Source: an uncultured Sphingomonadaceae bacterium
Lineage (GTDB): Bacteria; Pseudomonadota; Alphaproteobacteria; Sphingomonadales; Sphingomonadaceae
Assembly: GCA_937995515.1 (NCBI GenBank)
Contig: CALKJZ010000005.1
Span: forward strand, 62,001 to 126,000
Length of the DNA stretch: 64,000 bases
Direction: 5' to 3'
Of this stretch, positions 20,627 through 29,180 are shown one piece after another. Position 1 is the stretch's first letter; each line of letters opens with the position of its first letter. Below the pieces are notes generated by a model. It was given only the letters and a program-made list of their open reading frames with translations, made no database searches and was not told the origin of the DNA. The translations under genes and the position numbers were made by a program.

Positions 20627-21217
20627 ATGCATCCTGCGCGTGCCACCCTTGCCACACTGGCCCTTGCCACGCTGGCCGCTGCCCTCTGGGCTGCCGCGCC
20701 CCTGCCCGCGCAGCCGCTGTCGCCGCCGTTCGAGCTCGCCGAGGGGCAGAGGGCCGCGCCGTTTGGCAACCAGGTCCCGCGGATGATCGTGAACTATGGC
20801 CGGGCGGCGCCGGCGGTCGGCATCTCCGGCCAGCCGACGGTTGCCGGAATCGATGCCGCGCGCGAGCTCGGCTTTGCCGTGATGGTGGACCTGCGCCAGC
20901 CCGACGAGCCGGGCGTTGCCGCCGAGGCGGCCCGGGCGGCCGACGTGGGGCTTCGCCGCCTTTCGGTGCCGATGCCGCCGCGGGCCGGGCCTGAGCTCGA
21001 TGCCTTTGTCGCGCAGCTGACCGGAATCCTCGACGAGCGGACAAACTATCCGATCCTGCTCAACTGCGGCTCGGCCAACCGGGCGGCCGCAGCCTGGGCG
21101 CTCTACCGCGCGCGCAAGGGCGTGCCGGCGGCCATCGCCATCGAGGAGGCCCGTGCGCTCGGCCTTACCTCCCGCGAGGCGCTGGTGCGCGAGGTGCTGG
21201 GGCTTCCAGCGCGCTGA
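20627..21217 (+). CDS. secreted protein-tyrosine-phosphatase-like/rhodanese-fold protein
   Basis: Signal peptide; [19 protein letters not shown] resembles the HC(x)SGNR loop of DUF442-type phosphatases. Confidence 0.65.
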   Translation: MHPARATLATLALATLAAALWAAAPLPAQPLSPPFELAEGQRAAPFGNQVPRMIVNYGRAAPAVGISGQPTVAGIDAARELGFAVMVDLRQPDEPGVAAEAARAADVGLRRLSVPMPPRAGPELDAFVAQLTGILDERTNYPILLNCGSANRAAAAWALYRARKGVPAAIAIEEARALGLTSREALVREVLGLPAR

Positions 21218-21520
21218 GCGCGCCCGGCATTCGGGCCTCCCCGCCCGGCCGCCATCCAGCCGAGCGCGTGCGGCCCGATGGCCTCGACGGTCGCACGCAA
21301 GTCCCGGCGCCGGGGCCCGCACCCGGACAGGCAACAGGCGCGAGCCCGACCAGAGAGGGTGCGCGCGCAGGTCGATGCCGGTGCCCGGCGGGCCCTCAGC
21401 CGACCGACGGGGTCGAGCGCCACCAGCAGCCCAACGTGCGCCGCCTGTGGTGCGGCAGGAGCCGGCAGCCGGCAACGCATTGAGGATCCCGGCCGATACT
21501 TCCGGTTCGGGCCGCGATGC

Positions 21521-22237
21521 TCATGCGGAGCCCGACCGCACGGTGGCGGCCGACTGGTGGAACAGCCGCTGCCGCTCCTCCTCCGTCATGTCCCCGGCCT
21601 GATATTCGGGCCGGTCGGCAATGGCATAGGCGCGCGCGGTCGCCGGGCGGTCGCTGATCCGCGCCACCCAGGCATCAAGGTGCGGGAAGCTGCCCGCGGC
21701 CTCCTCGCCTGCAATCCGTGCGCCGAGCTTCGCCCACGGGAAGGCGGCCATGTCGGCGATGGTATAGGCCTCGCCGGCAACGAAGGGCCGGTCGGCCAAC
21801 CGCCGGTCGAGGACCGCAAGGAGGCGCAGGCTCTCGCCGGTGTAGCGCGTGATCGCGTAAGGGATGGGCTCAGGCGCATAGACCCGGAAGTGGCCGGCCT
21901 GGCCCATCATCGGCCCGAGGCCCGCCATCTGCCAGAACAGCCACTGGATCGTCTCCCACCGCCCCGCCGGCTCCCCGGGCAGGAACAGGCCGTGCGTCTC
22001 GGCGAGGTAGAGGAGGATCGCACCGGATTCGAACAGGCTCTGGCCCGTCTTTCGGTCCACCAGCGCGGGCATGCGGTTGTTGGGCGCGATCCGGAGGAAC
22101 TCGGGCCGGAACTGGTCGCCCTTGCGGATATTGACGGGCACCAGCTCGTAGGGGAGCCCGGCCTCCTCGAGAAAGAGGGTCACCTTGTGGCCGTTGGGGG
22201 TGGGCCAGTAGTGCAGCTCGTAGCGCGGTTCTGCCAT
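21521..22237 (-). CDS. glutathione S-transferase family protein
   Basis: NGHKVTLFLEEAGLPYELVPVNIRKGDQF...NNRMPALVD...LFESGAILLYLAE. Confidence 0.92.
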   Translation of the reverse strand: MAEPRYELHYWPTPNGHKVTLFLEEAGLPYELVPVNIRKGDQFRPEFLRIAPNNRMPALVDRKTGQSLFESGAILLYLAETHGLFLPGEPAGRWETIQWLFWQMAGLGPMMGQAGHFRVYAPEPIPYAITRYTGESLRLLAVLDRRLADRPFVAGEAYTIADMAAFPWAKLGARIAGEEAAGSFPHLDAWVARISDRPATARAYAIADRPEYQAGDMTEEERQRLFHQSAATVRSGSA

Positions 22238-22323
22238 GGGGGCTTCCTTTCACCCGCCATCTAGCCTCTCCGGGAGGTGGAGGCACCCCGCACCTGACGC
22301 TAGGGTTGGCCGGGGAGACAGAG

Positions 22324-23655
22324 ATGGCCAGCACCACAGAGACCGCAGCAGCCGAGCCCTTTCCTGGCTGGTCGCGCGACACGATTGACGACCGCATCGT
22401 CAACCCGGAACTCTACACCGAGCCCGAGGCACTGCATGCCGACTATGCGTGGCTGCGCGCCAACGATCCGGTGCACTGGACGGAGCCGCGCGGCTACCGC
22501 CCGTTCTGGGCGATCACCCGCCATGCCGACATCGTCGCCGTCTCCAAGGCGAACGACAGGTTCATCAACCGCGATCGCACCTATCTTTCGCCCATCGAGG
22601 GCGAGCAGTGGATCCGCGAGATGACGGGCGACACCCACCTGTTCCGAACGCTCGTCGACCTCGACGACCCCGAGCACCGGAAGCTGCGCCAGATCACCCA
22701 CGCCTGGTTCCAGCCGGGGGCGGTCAGGGCCAATCTCGAGGGGCGGGTGCGCGCGCTTGCGCGCGAGCATGTGGCGCTGATGCGGGCGCGGGGCGAGACG
22801 CTCGACTTCGTCAACGAGGTGGCGCTCTGGTATCCGCTGCGCGTCATTCTCGACATCCTCGGCCTGCCGCGCGAGGACGAGGCCCTGATGCTGAAGCTGA
22901 CTCAGGAGACGTTCGGCGCGCTCGACCCGGACGTGGTGGCCCGCTCGCAGATCCTCACCCAGGGGGTCGGCTTCCAGGGCACCGGCAATGCGCAGGTCGA
23001 TCTCATCCGGCTGGCGCAGATCTTCTTCGAGTATTTCGGCAGGGTGCTGGCCGACCGGCGCGCCAACCCGCGCGACGATGTGGCAAGCGTGATCGCCAAC
23101 GGCACCATCGACGGCGCGCCGATCCCGGAGCGGGAAGCCCTCTCCTACTATGTGATCACGGCCACCGCGGGCCACGACACCACCTCGAGCACCGCCGCCG
23201 GCGGCTTCGAGATGCTGGCCCGCAACCCCGCCCAGCTGGCGCTCCTCAAGGCCGATCCGTCGCGCATCCCGTTGTTCGTCGAGGAAAGCATCCGCTGGGT
23301 CACGCCGGTCAAGCATTTCATGCGCACGGCAACCGAGGATACGGTGGTCGGCGGCAGGACCATCCGCAAGGGCGATGGCCTTGCGCTCTTCTACTGGTCG
23401 GGAAACCGCGACGAGGCGGTGTTCGAGGACCCGTACAGCTTCCGCGCCGACCGGCAGCCCAACCCGCACATCGCCTTTGGCCACGGCGTGCACCTGTGCC
23501 TTGGCATGCACCTCGCGCGGCTCGAGCTCAGGATCCTGTTCGAGGAGCTGCTGCCGCAGATTGCCGAGCTCCACCTTGCCGGCGAACCGAGGCTGAGCCT
23601 CGCCAACTTCGTCTCCGGGCTCAAGACCCTGCCGGTCGCCGTCCGGTGGCACTGA
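22324..23655 (+). CDS. cytochrome P450
   Basis: TATAGHDTTSSTAA I-helix, EESIRWVTP, FGHGVHLCLGMHLARLELR heme loop. Confidence 0.95.
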   Translation: MASTTETAAAEPFPGWSRDTIDDRIVNPELYTEPEALHADYAWLRANDPVHWTEPRGYRPFWAITRHADIVAVSKANDRFINRDRTYLSPIEGEQWIREMTGDTHLFRTLVDLDDPEHRKLRQITHAWFQPGAVRANLEGRVRALAREHVALMRARGETLDFVNEVALWYPLRVILDILGLPREDEALMLKLTQETFGALDPDVVARSQILTQGVGFQGTGNAQVDLIRLAQIFFEYFGRVLADRRANPRDDVASVIANGTIDGAPIPEREALSYYVITATAGHDTTSSTAAGGFEMLARNPAQLALLKADPSRIPLFVEESIRWVTPVKHFMRTATEDTVVGGRTIRKGDGLALFYWSGNRDEAVFEDPYSFRADRQPNPHIAFGHGVHLCLGMHLARLELRILFEELLPQIAELHLAGEPRLSLANFVSGLKTLPVAVRWH

Positions 23656-24068
23656 AGGATGAGGGCTGGCGGCACGATCCGGCCTCCTATCCCGCGCGCA
23701 TCCCGCTCCCGGTGCGATATGGCGACATGGATGCCAATGCGCACCTCAACAATGTGGCGATCGCGCAGCTGTTCGAGGAGGCGCGCCTCCGCTTCCATGC
23801 CATCCTGCGCGCACGGGGCGCCGGGGTCGATCCCGGCGGGGTGCTGCTGGCGCATGTGGAGATCGACTATGTGGCCGAGGGCCGCTACCCCGAGGATGTG
23901 GAGGCAGGCGTGGCCGTGGTGCACATCGGGAGGCGCAGCTACCGGCTCGGCATCGGCCTGTTCCAGCTCGGGCGCACGCTGGCGCTGGCCGATTGCGTGA
24001 TGGTCCACCGCGGCCGAACGATCGAGCCCGGGCTGCGCGCGGCGCTTCAGACCCACGCCCATGGCTGA
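23646..24068 (+). CDS. acyl-CoA thioesterase (4HBT hot-dog fold)
   Basis: PLPVRYGDMDANAHLNNVAIAQLFEEARLRF; GTG start overlapping the P450. Confidence 0.85.
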   Translation: MALKDEGWRHDPASYPARIPLPVRYGDMDANAHLNNVAIAQLFEEARLRFHAILRARGAGVDPGGVLLAHVEIDYVAEGRYPEDVEAGVAVVHIGRRSYRLGIGLFQLGRTLALADCVMVHRGRTIEPGLRAALQTHAHG

Positions 24069-24906
24069 GGGCTTCGACCGGCCCGAGTCCGACCTCTTCG
24101 CGATCCGCCTGTTGCACGACTGCTATGCCGACGCGGTCAACCGCCGCGACGCGGATGCCTGGGGCGCGCTGTGGGCCGAGGACGCAAGAGGGGACCTGAT
24201 GGGCCGGCAGGTCAGCGGCCGCGCGGCGATCCTTGCCACCCGGCGCGCCACCATGGCGGGCCTGAGAGTCGTCGGCTTCTTCTGCCAGCCGGGCATGATC
24301 CGCGTGGGGGGCGACGAGGCCGAGGGCCGGGTGTGGACGCACGAGGTCCGCGGAGGCGCACGTCCTTGGCGGCGCACGTCCTTGGCGGCGCATGTCCTTG
24401 GAGGCACAAAAGGGAAGCGCCGGCCGCTCGGCTGCTACGAGGATCGCGAGGTGCGCGGCGCGGACGGCCGCTCGCGCTTTCGCGCGCGCCGCTTCACCCT
24501 GCGGCGCGACGAGGGCCGCGCCACAGGCGGAACAGCCAAACCGGGGGAGGAACGGATGCCGGTCGTGGTCGCAGGCGAGGTGGACATGGCGCCCGGAACC
24601 CGCAAGGCGGCGCTTGCCGGTGCACGGCCGCTCATCGCGCAGGCGCTCACCGAGCCGGGCTGCCGCCACGATGCGTGGACCGCCGACCCCTTCCGGCCAG
24701 ACCGCATTCAGGTGTTGGACGAGTGGGAGAGCGCCAAGGCGCTGGCCGCGCGCCTCCTCGCCCCCTCCTATGTCGGCATGCTGGCGCATCTGTCCGGCTC
24801 TGGAATCGCGGCAGCCACCACCCGGAAATACCGCTGCGACCGCGGGGAGCCCGTCTATGGCGCAGACGGGGTCGCAACCGCGCACTTCGAAGCCGGGACG
24901 GGCTGA
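24061..24906 (+). CDS. SnoaL-like domain fused in frame to antibiotic-biosynthesis-monooxygenase-like domain
   Basis: N-terminal RLLHDCYADAVNRRDADAWGALWAEDA; C-terminal MPVVVAGEVDMAPGTRKAALAGARPL...DEWES. Confidence 0.7.
   Translation: MAEGFDRPESDLFAIRLLHDCYADAVNRRDADAWGALWAEDARGDLMGRQVSGRAAILATRRATMAGLRVVGFFCQPGMIRVGGDEAEGRVWTHEVRGGARPWRRTSLAAHVLGGTKGKRRPLGCYEDREVRGADGRSRFRARRFTLRRDEGRATGGTAKPGEERMPVVVAGEVDMAPGTRKAALAGARPLIAQALTEPGCRHDAWTADPFRPDRIQVLDEWESAKALAARLLAPSYVGMLAHLSGSGIAAATTRKYRCDRGEPVYGADGVATAHFEAGTG
24355..24402 (+). repeat. Three tandem copies of a 16-bp unit (ggcgcacgtccttggc) inside the CDS
   Basis: 24355-24370 and 24371-24386 identical; 24387-24402 has 2 mismatches. Confidence 0.95.
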
Positions 24907-24917
24907 GGGGCGCTGCC

Positions 24918-25946
24918 ATGGACGGAAGCCCCGCTGCCCCGGACTGGCAGGCGGCCGCGCGGCACCTCTCCGCCGCCGGCCACGCGCTCGACCTGAGCGA
25001 GGTTCCGGTGCGGCTCGCCGGCGGGCTTGCCAACCGCAACTACCGGGTGGCGCTCGACGGCGCGCCGGCGGTGTTCCGGTGCCCGCCGGCCGGCGCGCTG
25101 GCACACGGCGCCTCCGACATGGCGCGCGAGGCACGGGTTCTGTCTGCCCTCCACCCCCATTTCCCGCTTGCGCCGCGCCTCCTCCACGCCTGTCTCGACC
25201 CCGGCGTGATCGGGGTTCCGTTCCTTCTTGTCGAGTGGCGGCCGGGCGTTGCCATCGGCGCCGAGGTGCCGCCCGCGCATGCGGGCGCGGCACCGGGCTG
25301 GATGCCCAAGGCGCTGGCCTGGTGCATGGCGGCACTGCACCGGCTGGACCCTCCGGCGATCGGCCTCGCCGGCCTCGGCCGGCCGGCGGGCTTCTGCGAA
25401 CGGCAGCTGAAGGGCTGGGCACGGCGCGCCGAGGCCGCCTTCGGCGCGCGCCGGCCGCCCGCGCTCGACCCGCTTCTGGCGCGGCTCGATGCGACGCGCC
25501 CGGCCGACGGTCCGGCGCGCCTGCTGCACATGGACCTGAAGCTCGACAATCTGCTGCTCGATCTCGAGGCGGCGCGCCCGACCGCGCTCATCGACTGGGA
25601 CATGGCAACGCTTGGCCCGCCCGCCTTCGAGATGGCCGTGCTTTTGTCCTACTGGATCGAGCCCGACGACCCGCCTGCCGTCAGGTCGCTCGGCGTGCTG
25701 CCCTCGCTGCAGGCCGGATGGCCCGACCGGAAGGCGATGTGCGCGCTGCTGTGCGGCGCGGCGGGCGCCATGCCGCCCGACCTTCCCTGGTATCTGGCGC
25801 TGGCGCGACTGCGGCTGGCAACCGCGTGGATGCAGCTCTATCGCTTGTGGCAGCGGGGCGCGCTCGAGGGCTCGCGCTACGAGGGGTTCGAGGCCCTGGC
25901 CAAGGCCATCCTCGCCCATGCGCTCGACCGGTTCGGAGACCTGTGA
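24918..25946 (+). CDS. aminoglycoside-phosphotransferase-fold kinase (ACAD10/11 or LvaA-type)
   Basis: GGLANRNYRV, LLHMDLKLDNLLLD, ALIDWDMATLG. Confidence 0.85.
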   Translation: MDGSPAAPDWQAAARHLSAAGHALDLSEVPVRLAGGLANRNYRVALDGAPAVFRCPPAGALAHGASDMAREARVLSALHPHFPLAPRLLHACLDPGVIGVPFLLVEWRPGVAIGAEVPPAHAGAAPGWMPKALAWCMAALHRLDPPAIGLAGLGRPAGFCERQLKGWARRAEAAFGARRPPALDPLLARLDATRPADGPARLLHMDLKLDNLLLDLEAARPTALIDWDMATLGPPAFEMAVLLSYWIEPDDPPAVRSLGVLPSLQAGWPDRKAMCALLCGAAGAMPPDLPWYLALARLRLATAWMQLYRLWQRGALEGSRYEGFEALAKAILAHALDRFGDL

Positions 25947-27187
25947 TGATCGATTTCGCCCCGCCTGCGGAGCTTTCGGACCTCGCGCGGCGCGTGCGCG
26001 CGTTTGTCGCCGAGCGGATCGTGCCCTACGAGCGCGATCCGCGGCTGACGGCGCACGGGCCGACCGATGCGCTGCGCGCAGAGCTTGTGGCAGAGGCGCG
26101 CGCGGCCGGCCTGCTCACCATCCAGGCGCCGCAGAAATGGGGCGGCATGGGCCTGTCCCACATCGGCCAGGCGCTGGTGTTCGAGGCCGCCGGCTGGTCG
26201 ACGCTCGGCCCCGTGGCGATGAACTGCGCCGCGCCCGACGAGGGCAACATGTATCTCCTCGGCCGGATTGCCCGGGAGGACCAGGCCGAGCAGTTCCTCC
26301 TTCCCATGATCCGCGGCGAGCGCCGCTCCTGCTTTGCGATGACCGAGCCCGGCGGCGCCGGTTCGGACCCGGCCCAGCTGCTGACCGAGGCGGTGTTCGA
26401 TGGCGCCACCTACACCATCTCGGGCCGCAAGTGGCTGATCACGGGGGCCGAGGGCGCGCGCACGTGGATCATCATGGCGCGGGTCGCGCCCAACGCCCAT
26501 GGCCCCGACGGGCCCACCCTGTTCGTCTGCGAGGGCGATACGCCGGGCATCCATATCGAGCGGCGGATGAACTCCATGGACCGCAACTATGTGGAAGGCC
26601 ATGCGGTGGTGCGCTTCGAGGGCCTCGCGCTCTCGCCCGCCCACGTGCTCGGCGAGGTGGGCCAAGCGCTGCGCTATGCCCAGATGCGGCTTGCGCCGGC
26701 GCGCATGACCCACTGCATGCGCTGGTTGGGCGCCGCCGCGCGCGCACACGCCATCGCGATCGACCATGCCCGCACCCGCACCGCCTTCGGCAAGCCGCTG
26801 GGTGAACACCAGGGTGTCTCGTTCATGCTGGCCGAAAACGAGATCGACCTGCATGTCGCCCGCCTGCTCATCTGGCGGACCTGCTGGCTGATGGACCAGG
26901 GCGCCAAGGGGCGGCACGAGAGCTCGATCGCCAAGGCCGAAGTCTCCGAGCGGCTGTTCCGCGTGGCAGACCGCTGCGTGCAGGTGCTGGGCGGCATTGG
27001 CACCACCGACGAGACGGTGGTGGAGATGATCTACCGCGACCTGCGCGGCTTCCGCCTCTACGACGGCCCGACGGAGGTGCACAAACATGCCATTGGCCGG
27101 CAGCTGATTCGCAACGGTACCGAGTTTGCAGCCCCGCCTGCGGCCGATGGCCTGCCGCAGGCCCCGCTGGCGAAGGCTGCGGAGTGA
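25946..27187 (+). CDS. acyl-CoA dehydrogenase (ACAD10/11-like)
   Basis: CFAMTEPGGAGSDPAQL, VQVLGGIGTTDETVVEMIYRDLRGFRLYDGPTEVHKHAIGRQL. Confidence 0.93.
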   Translation: MIDFAPPAELSDLARRVRAFVAERIVPYERDPRLTAHGPTDALRAELVAEARAAGLLTIQAPQKWGGMGLSHIGQALVFEAAGWSTLGPVAMNCAAPDEGNMYLLGRIAREDQAEQFLLPMIRGERRSCFAMTEPGGAGSDPAQLLTEAVFDGATYTISGRKWLITGAEGARTWIIMARVAPNAHGPDGPTLFVCEGDTPGIHIERRMNSMDRNYVEGHAVVRFEGLALSPAHVLGEVGQALRYAQMRLAPARMTHCMRWLGAAARAHAIAIDHARTRTAFGKPLGEHQGVSFMLAENEIDLHVARLLIWRTCWLMDQGAKGRHESSIAKAEVSERLFRVADRCVQVLGGIGTTDETVVEMIYRDLRGFRLYDGPTEVHKHAIGRQLIRNGTEFAAPPAADGLPQAPLAKAAE

Positions 27188-27699
27188 GCGTCTGCCGCTA
27201 CCGCGGGCGGTTCCTCGAGTTCCACGAGGTGCCATGGGGCGACGGAGGCCGATGGGAATATGTGAAGCGGTTGCGCGGGATCTCGGCGGCCGTGATCCTT
27301 GCCATCACTGACGCCCGCGAGATCCTGCTCGTCGAGCAGTTCCGCCCGCCGCTCGGCCGCCCGTGCATCGAGCTTCCCGCCGGCCTCGTGGGCGACGAGC
27401 GCGACGGCGAGGACCCGCTCGAGTCCGCGCGGCGGGAGCTTCTCGAGGAAACCGGTTTCAGGGCGGCCAACTGGGAGGATTTCGGCGAATGGGCCTCCTC
27501 GCCCGGCATGATCGGGGAAATCTTCCACTTCTACCGCGCAACCGGTCTCGAGCGGGTCGGCCGTGGCGGCGGCACGGCAAGCGAGGGCATCCGGGTGCAT
27601 GTCGTGCCGGTCGGGGATCTTCCCCGGTTCGTGGCGGATGCCCGGGCGCGCGGCTGCGCGGTCGATACGCGGCTCCTGATCGGCCTGCACCTCGTGTGA
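27184..27699 (+). CDS. NUDIX hydrolase (ADP-ribose pyrophosphatase-like)
   Basis: Nudix box: GLVGDERDGEDPLESARRELLEETGF. Confidence 0.9.
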   Translation: MSVCRYRGRFLEFHEVPWGDGGRWEYVKRLRGISAAVILAITDAREILLVEQFRPPLGRPCIELPAGLVGDERDGEDPLESARRELLEETGFRAANWEDFGEWASSPGMIGEIFHFYRATGLERVGRGGGTASEGIRVHVVPVGDLPRFVADARARGCAVDTRLLIGLHLV

Positions 27700-28193
27700 G
27701 CGGCAACCGCGCAGCGCTCGCCGCGGCCATGCCGTCGCTCCTCGCCCACGAGGGCGTGTGGGAGGGAAGCTATGTCCATCTCGACGCCGATGGCACGGAG
27801 CGCGACCGGCACGCGGCGCGGATCCTGTGCCGCTTCCCGGACGCCGGGCCGTTCCACTATGTGCAGCACAACCGCTTCCGCTGGGCCGACGGGCGCGAGA
27901 CGGAGGCCGAGCTTCCCGGCGTGCTGCGCGACGGGCGGCTGTGGTGGGACCTGCCGTCCTTCTCGGGCTGCGCGTGGGAGGGCGGCGAGGGCACCATCCT
28001 GCTGCGGCTGGACCGGCGCGACGAGCCCGGCGTCTCGTTCGTCGAGCTGATCGTGCTCGGCGCGGGCGGCATCGAACGCGGCCGGACGTGGCATTGGTTC
28101 CAGAACGGCCGGCTGATCCGGCGGACCCTGTGCACCGAGCGGCGGGTCAGCGCCGCCCCGCCTCCTGCGCCTCCCGGAGCAGGAACACCCTGA
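27696..28193 (+). CDS. lipocalin-like/DUF3598-like protein of unknown function
   Basis: GTG start in ATGA-type overlap with NUDIX; HEGVWEGSYVHLDADG...WHWFQNGRLIRRTLCTE. Confidence 0.65.
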   Translation: MSGNRAALAAAMPSLLAHEGVWEGSYVHLDADGTERDRHAARILCRFPDAGPFHYVQHNRFRWADGRETEAELPGVLRDGRLWWDLPSFSGCAWEGGEGTILLRLDRRDEPGVSFVELIVLGAGGIERGRTWHWFQNGRLIRRTLCTERRVSAAPPPAPPGAGTP

Positions 28194-28371
28194 GCGCGCT
28201 GGCCAGCGGCCGGTCGCGCGCCTCGTCGATCTGTGTGACCAGCGCGGTCGGGGTCGAGCCGCGCGCCGCGGCCGCGGCATCGAGGGCGGCCCAGAACTCG
28301 GGCTCGAGGGCCACCGAGGTGCGGTGCCCCTGGATGGTGAACGAGCGCTTGACGAGGGTCTGCCGCCTCAC
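28147..28371 (-). CDS. ribbon-helix-helix domain protein
   Basis: KRSFTIQGHRTSVALEPEFWAALDAAAAARGSTPTALVTQID. Confidence 0.8.
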   Translation of the reverse strand: MRRQTLVKRSFTIQGHRTSVALEPEFWAALDAAAAARGSTPTALVTQIDEARDRPLASALRVFLLREAQEAGRR

Positions 28372-28427
28372 GGGGCACCCGGGCCCGGCAGCCGCCGGCC
28401 GCTCACGCCACGCAGGCCATGGCGGCC

Positions 28428-29150
28428 TCAGTACATGTGCTGGCCGCCATTGATCGACAGGGTGGAGCCGGTGATGAAGCCGGCATCTTCGGCGCACAGG
28501 AACGCAACCCCGCGGGCAATCTCCTCCGCGCGCCCGAGCCGGCCGGCCGGGATCCGCGCCACGATCTTCTCCAGCACATCGGCGGGCACGGCCGCCACCA
28601 TGTCGGTATCGATGTAGCCGGGCGCCACGGCATTGACCGTCACGCCGAAGCGCGCGCCCTCCTGCGCGAGCGCCTTGGTGAAGCCGTGGATGCCCGACTT
28701 GGCCGCCGCATAGTTCACCTGCCCATATTGGCCAGCCTGGCCGTTGATGGAGCCGATGTTGACGATCCGGCCCCACCGGCCCTCCTTCATCCCCGGGAAC
28801 ACCGCCTTCGACATGTTGAAGCAGCCGCCGAGGTTCACGTCGATGACCTCCTTCCACATCTCGAAGCTCATCTTGAGGAGCGTGGCGTCGCGCGTGATCC
28901 CGGCATTGTTGACCAGGACCTGGACCGGCCCGTGGCGCTCGGCGATCTCGGCCACCGCGGCCTGGCAGGCATCGAAATCGGCCACGTTCCACCGGTAGGC
29001 CGGAATGCCGGTGCGCTCGGTGAACGCCCTTGCCCGCTCCTCGCTGCCGACATAGTTTGCCGCAACCACCATTCCCATGTCGCGCAGCGCCACCGAGATG
29101 GCCTCGCCGATCCCACGCGTGCCCCCCGTGACGATTGCCACCCGTGCCAT
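28428..29150 (-). CDS. phaB: acetoacetyl-CoA reductase
   Basis: TGGTRGIG, NNAGITRD, YGQVNYAAAKSGIHGFTKALAQE. Confidence 0.92.
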   Translation of the reverse strand: MARVAIVTGGTRGIGEAISVALRDMGMVVAANYVGSEERARAFTERTGIPAYRWNVADFDACQAAVAEIAERHGPVQVLVNNAGITRDATLLKMSFEMWKEVIDVNLGGCFNMSKAVFPGMKEGRWGRIVNIGSINGQAGQYGQVNYAAAKSGIHGFTKALAQEGARFGVTVNAVAPGYIDTDMVAAVPADVLEKIVARIPAGRLGRAEEIARGVAFLCAEDAGFITGSTLSINGGQHMY

Positions 29151-29180
29151 GCTGGTCCTCCCTCTGTCCCGGCGCAAGCC

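Noticed and set aside
21218-21480. Possible decayed hydrolase gene (HVGLLVALDPVGRL... on the minus strand)
   Set aside because: Only a short suggestive stretch; no supporting motif, start site or continuity.
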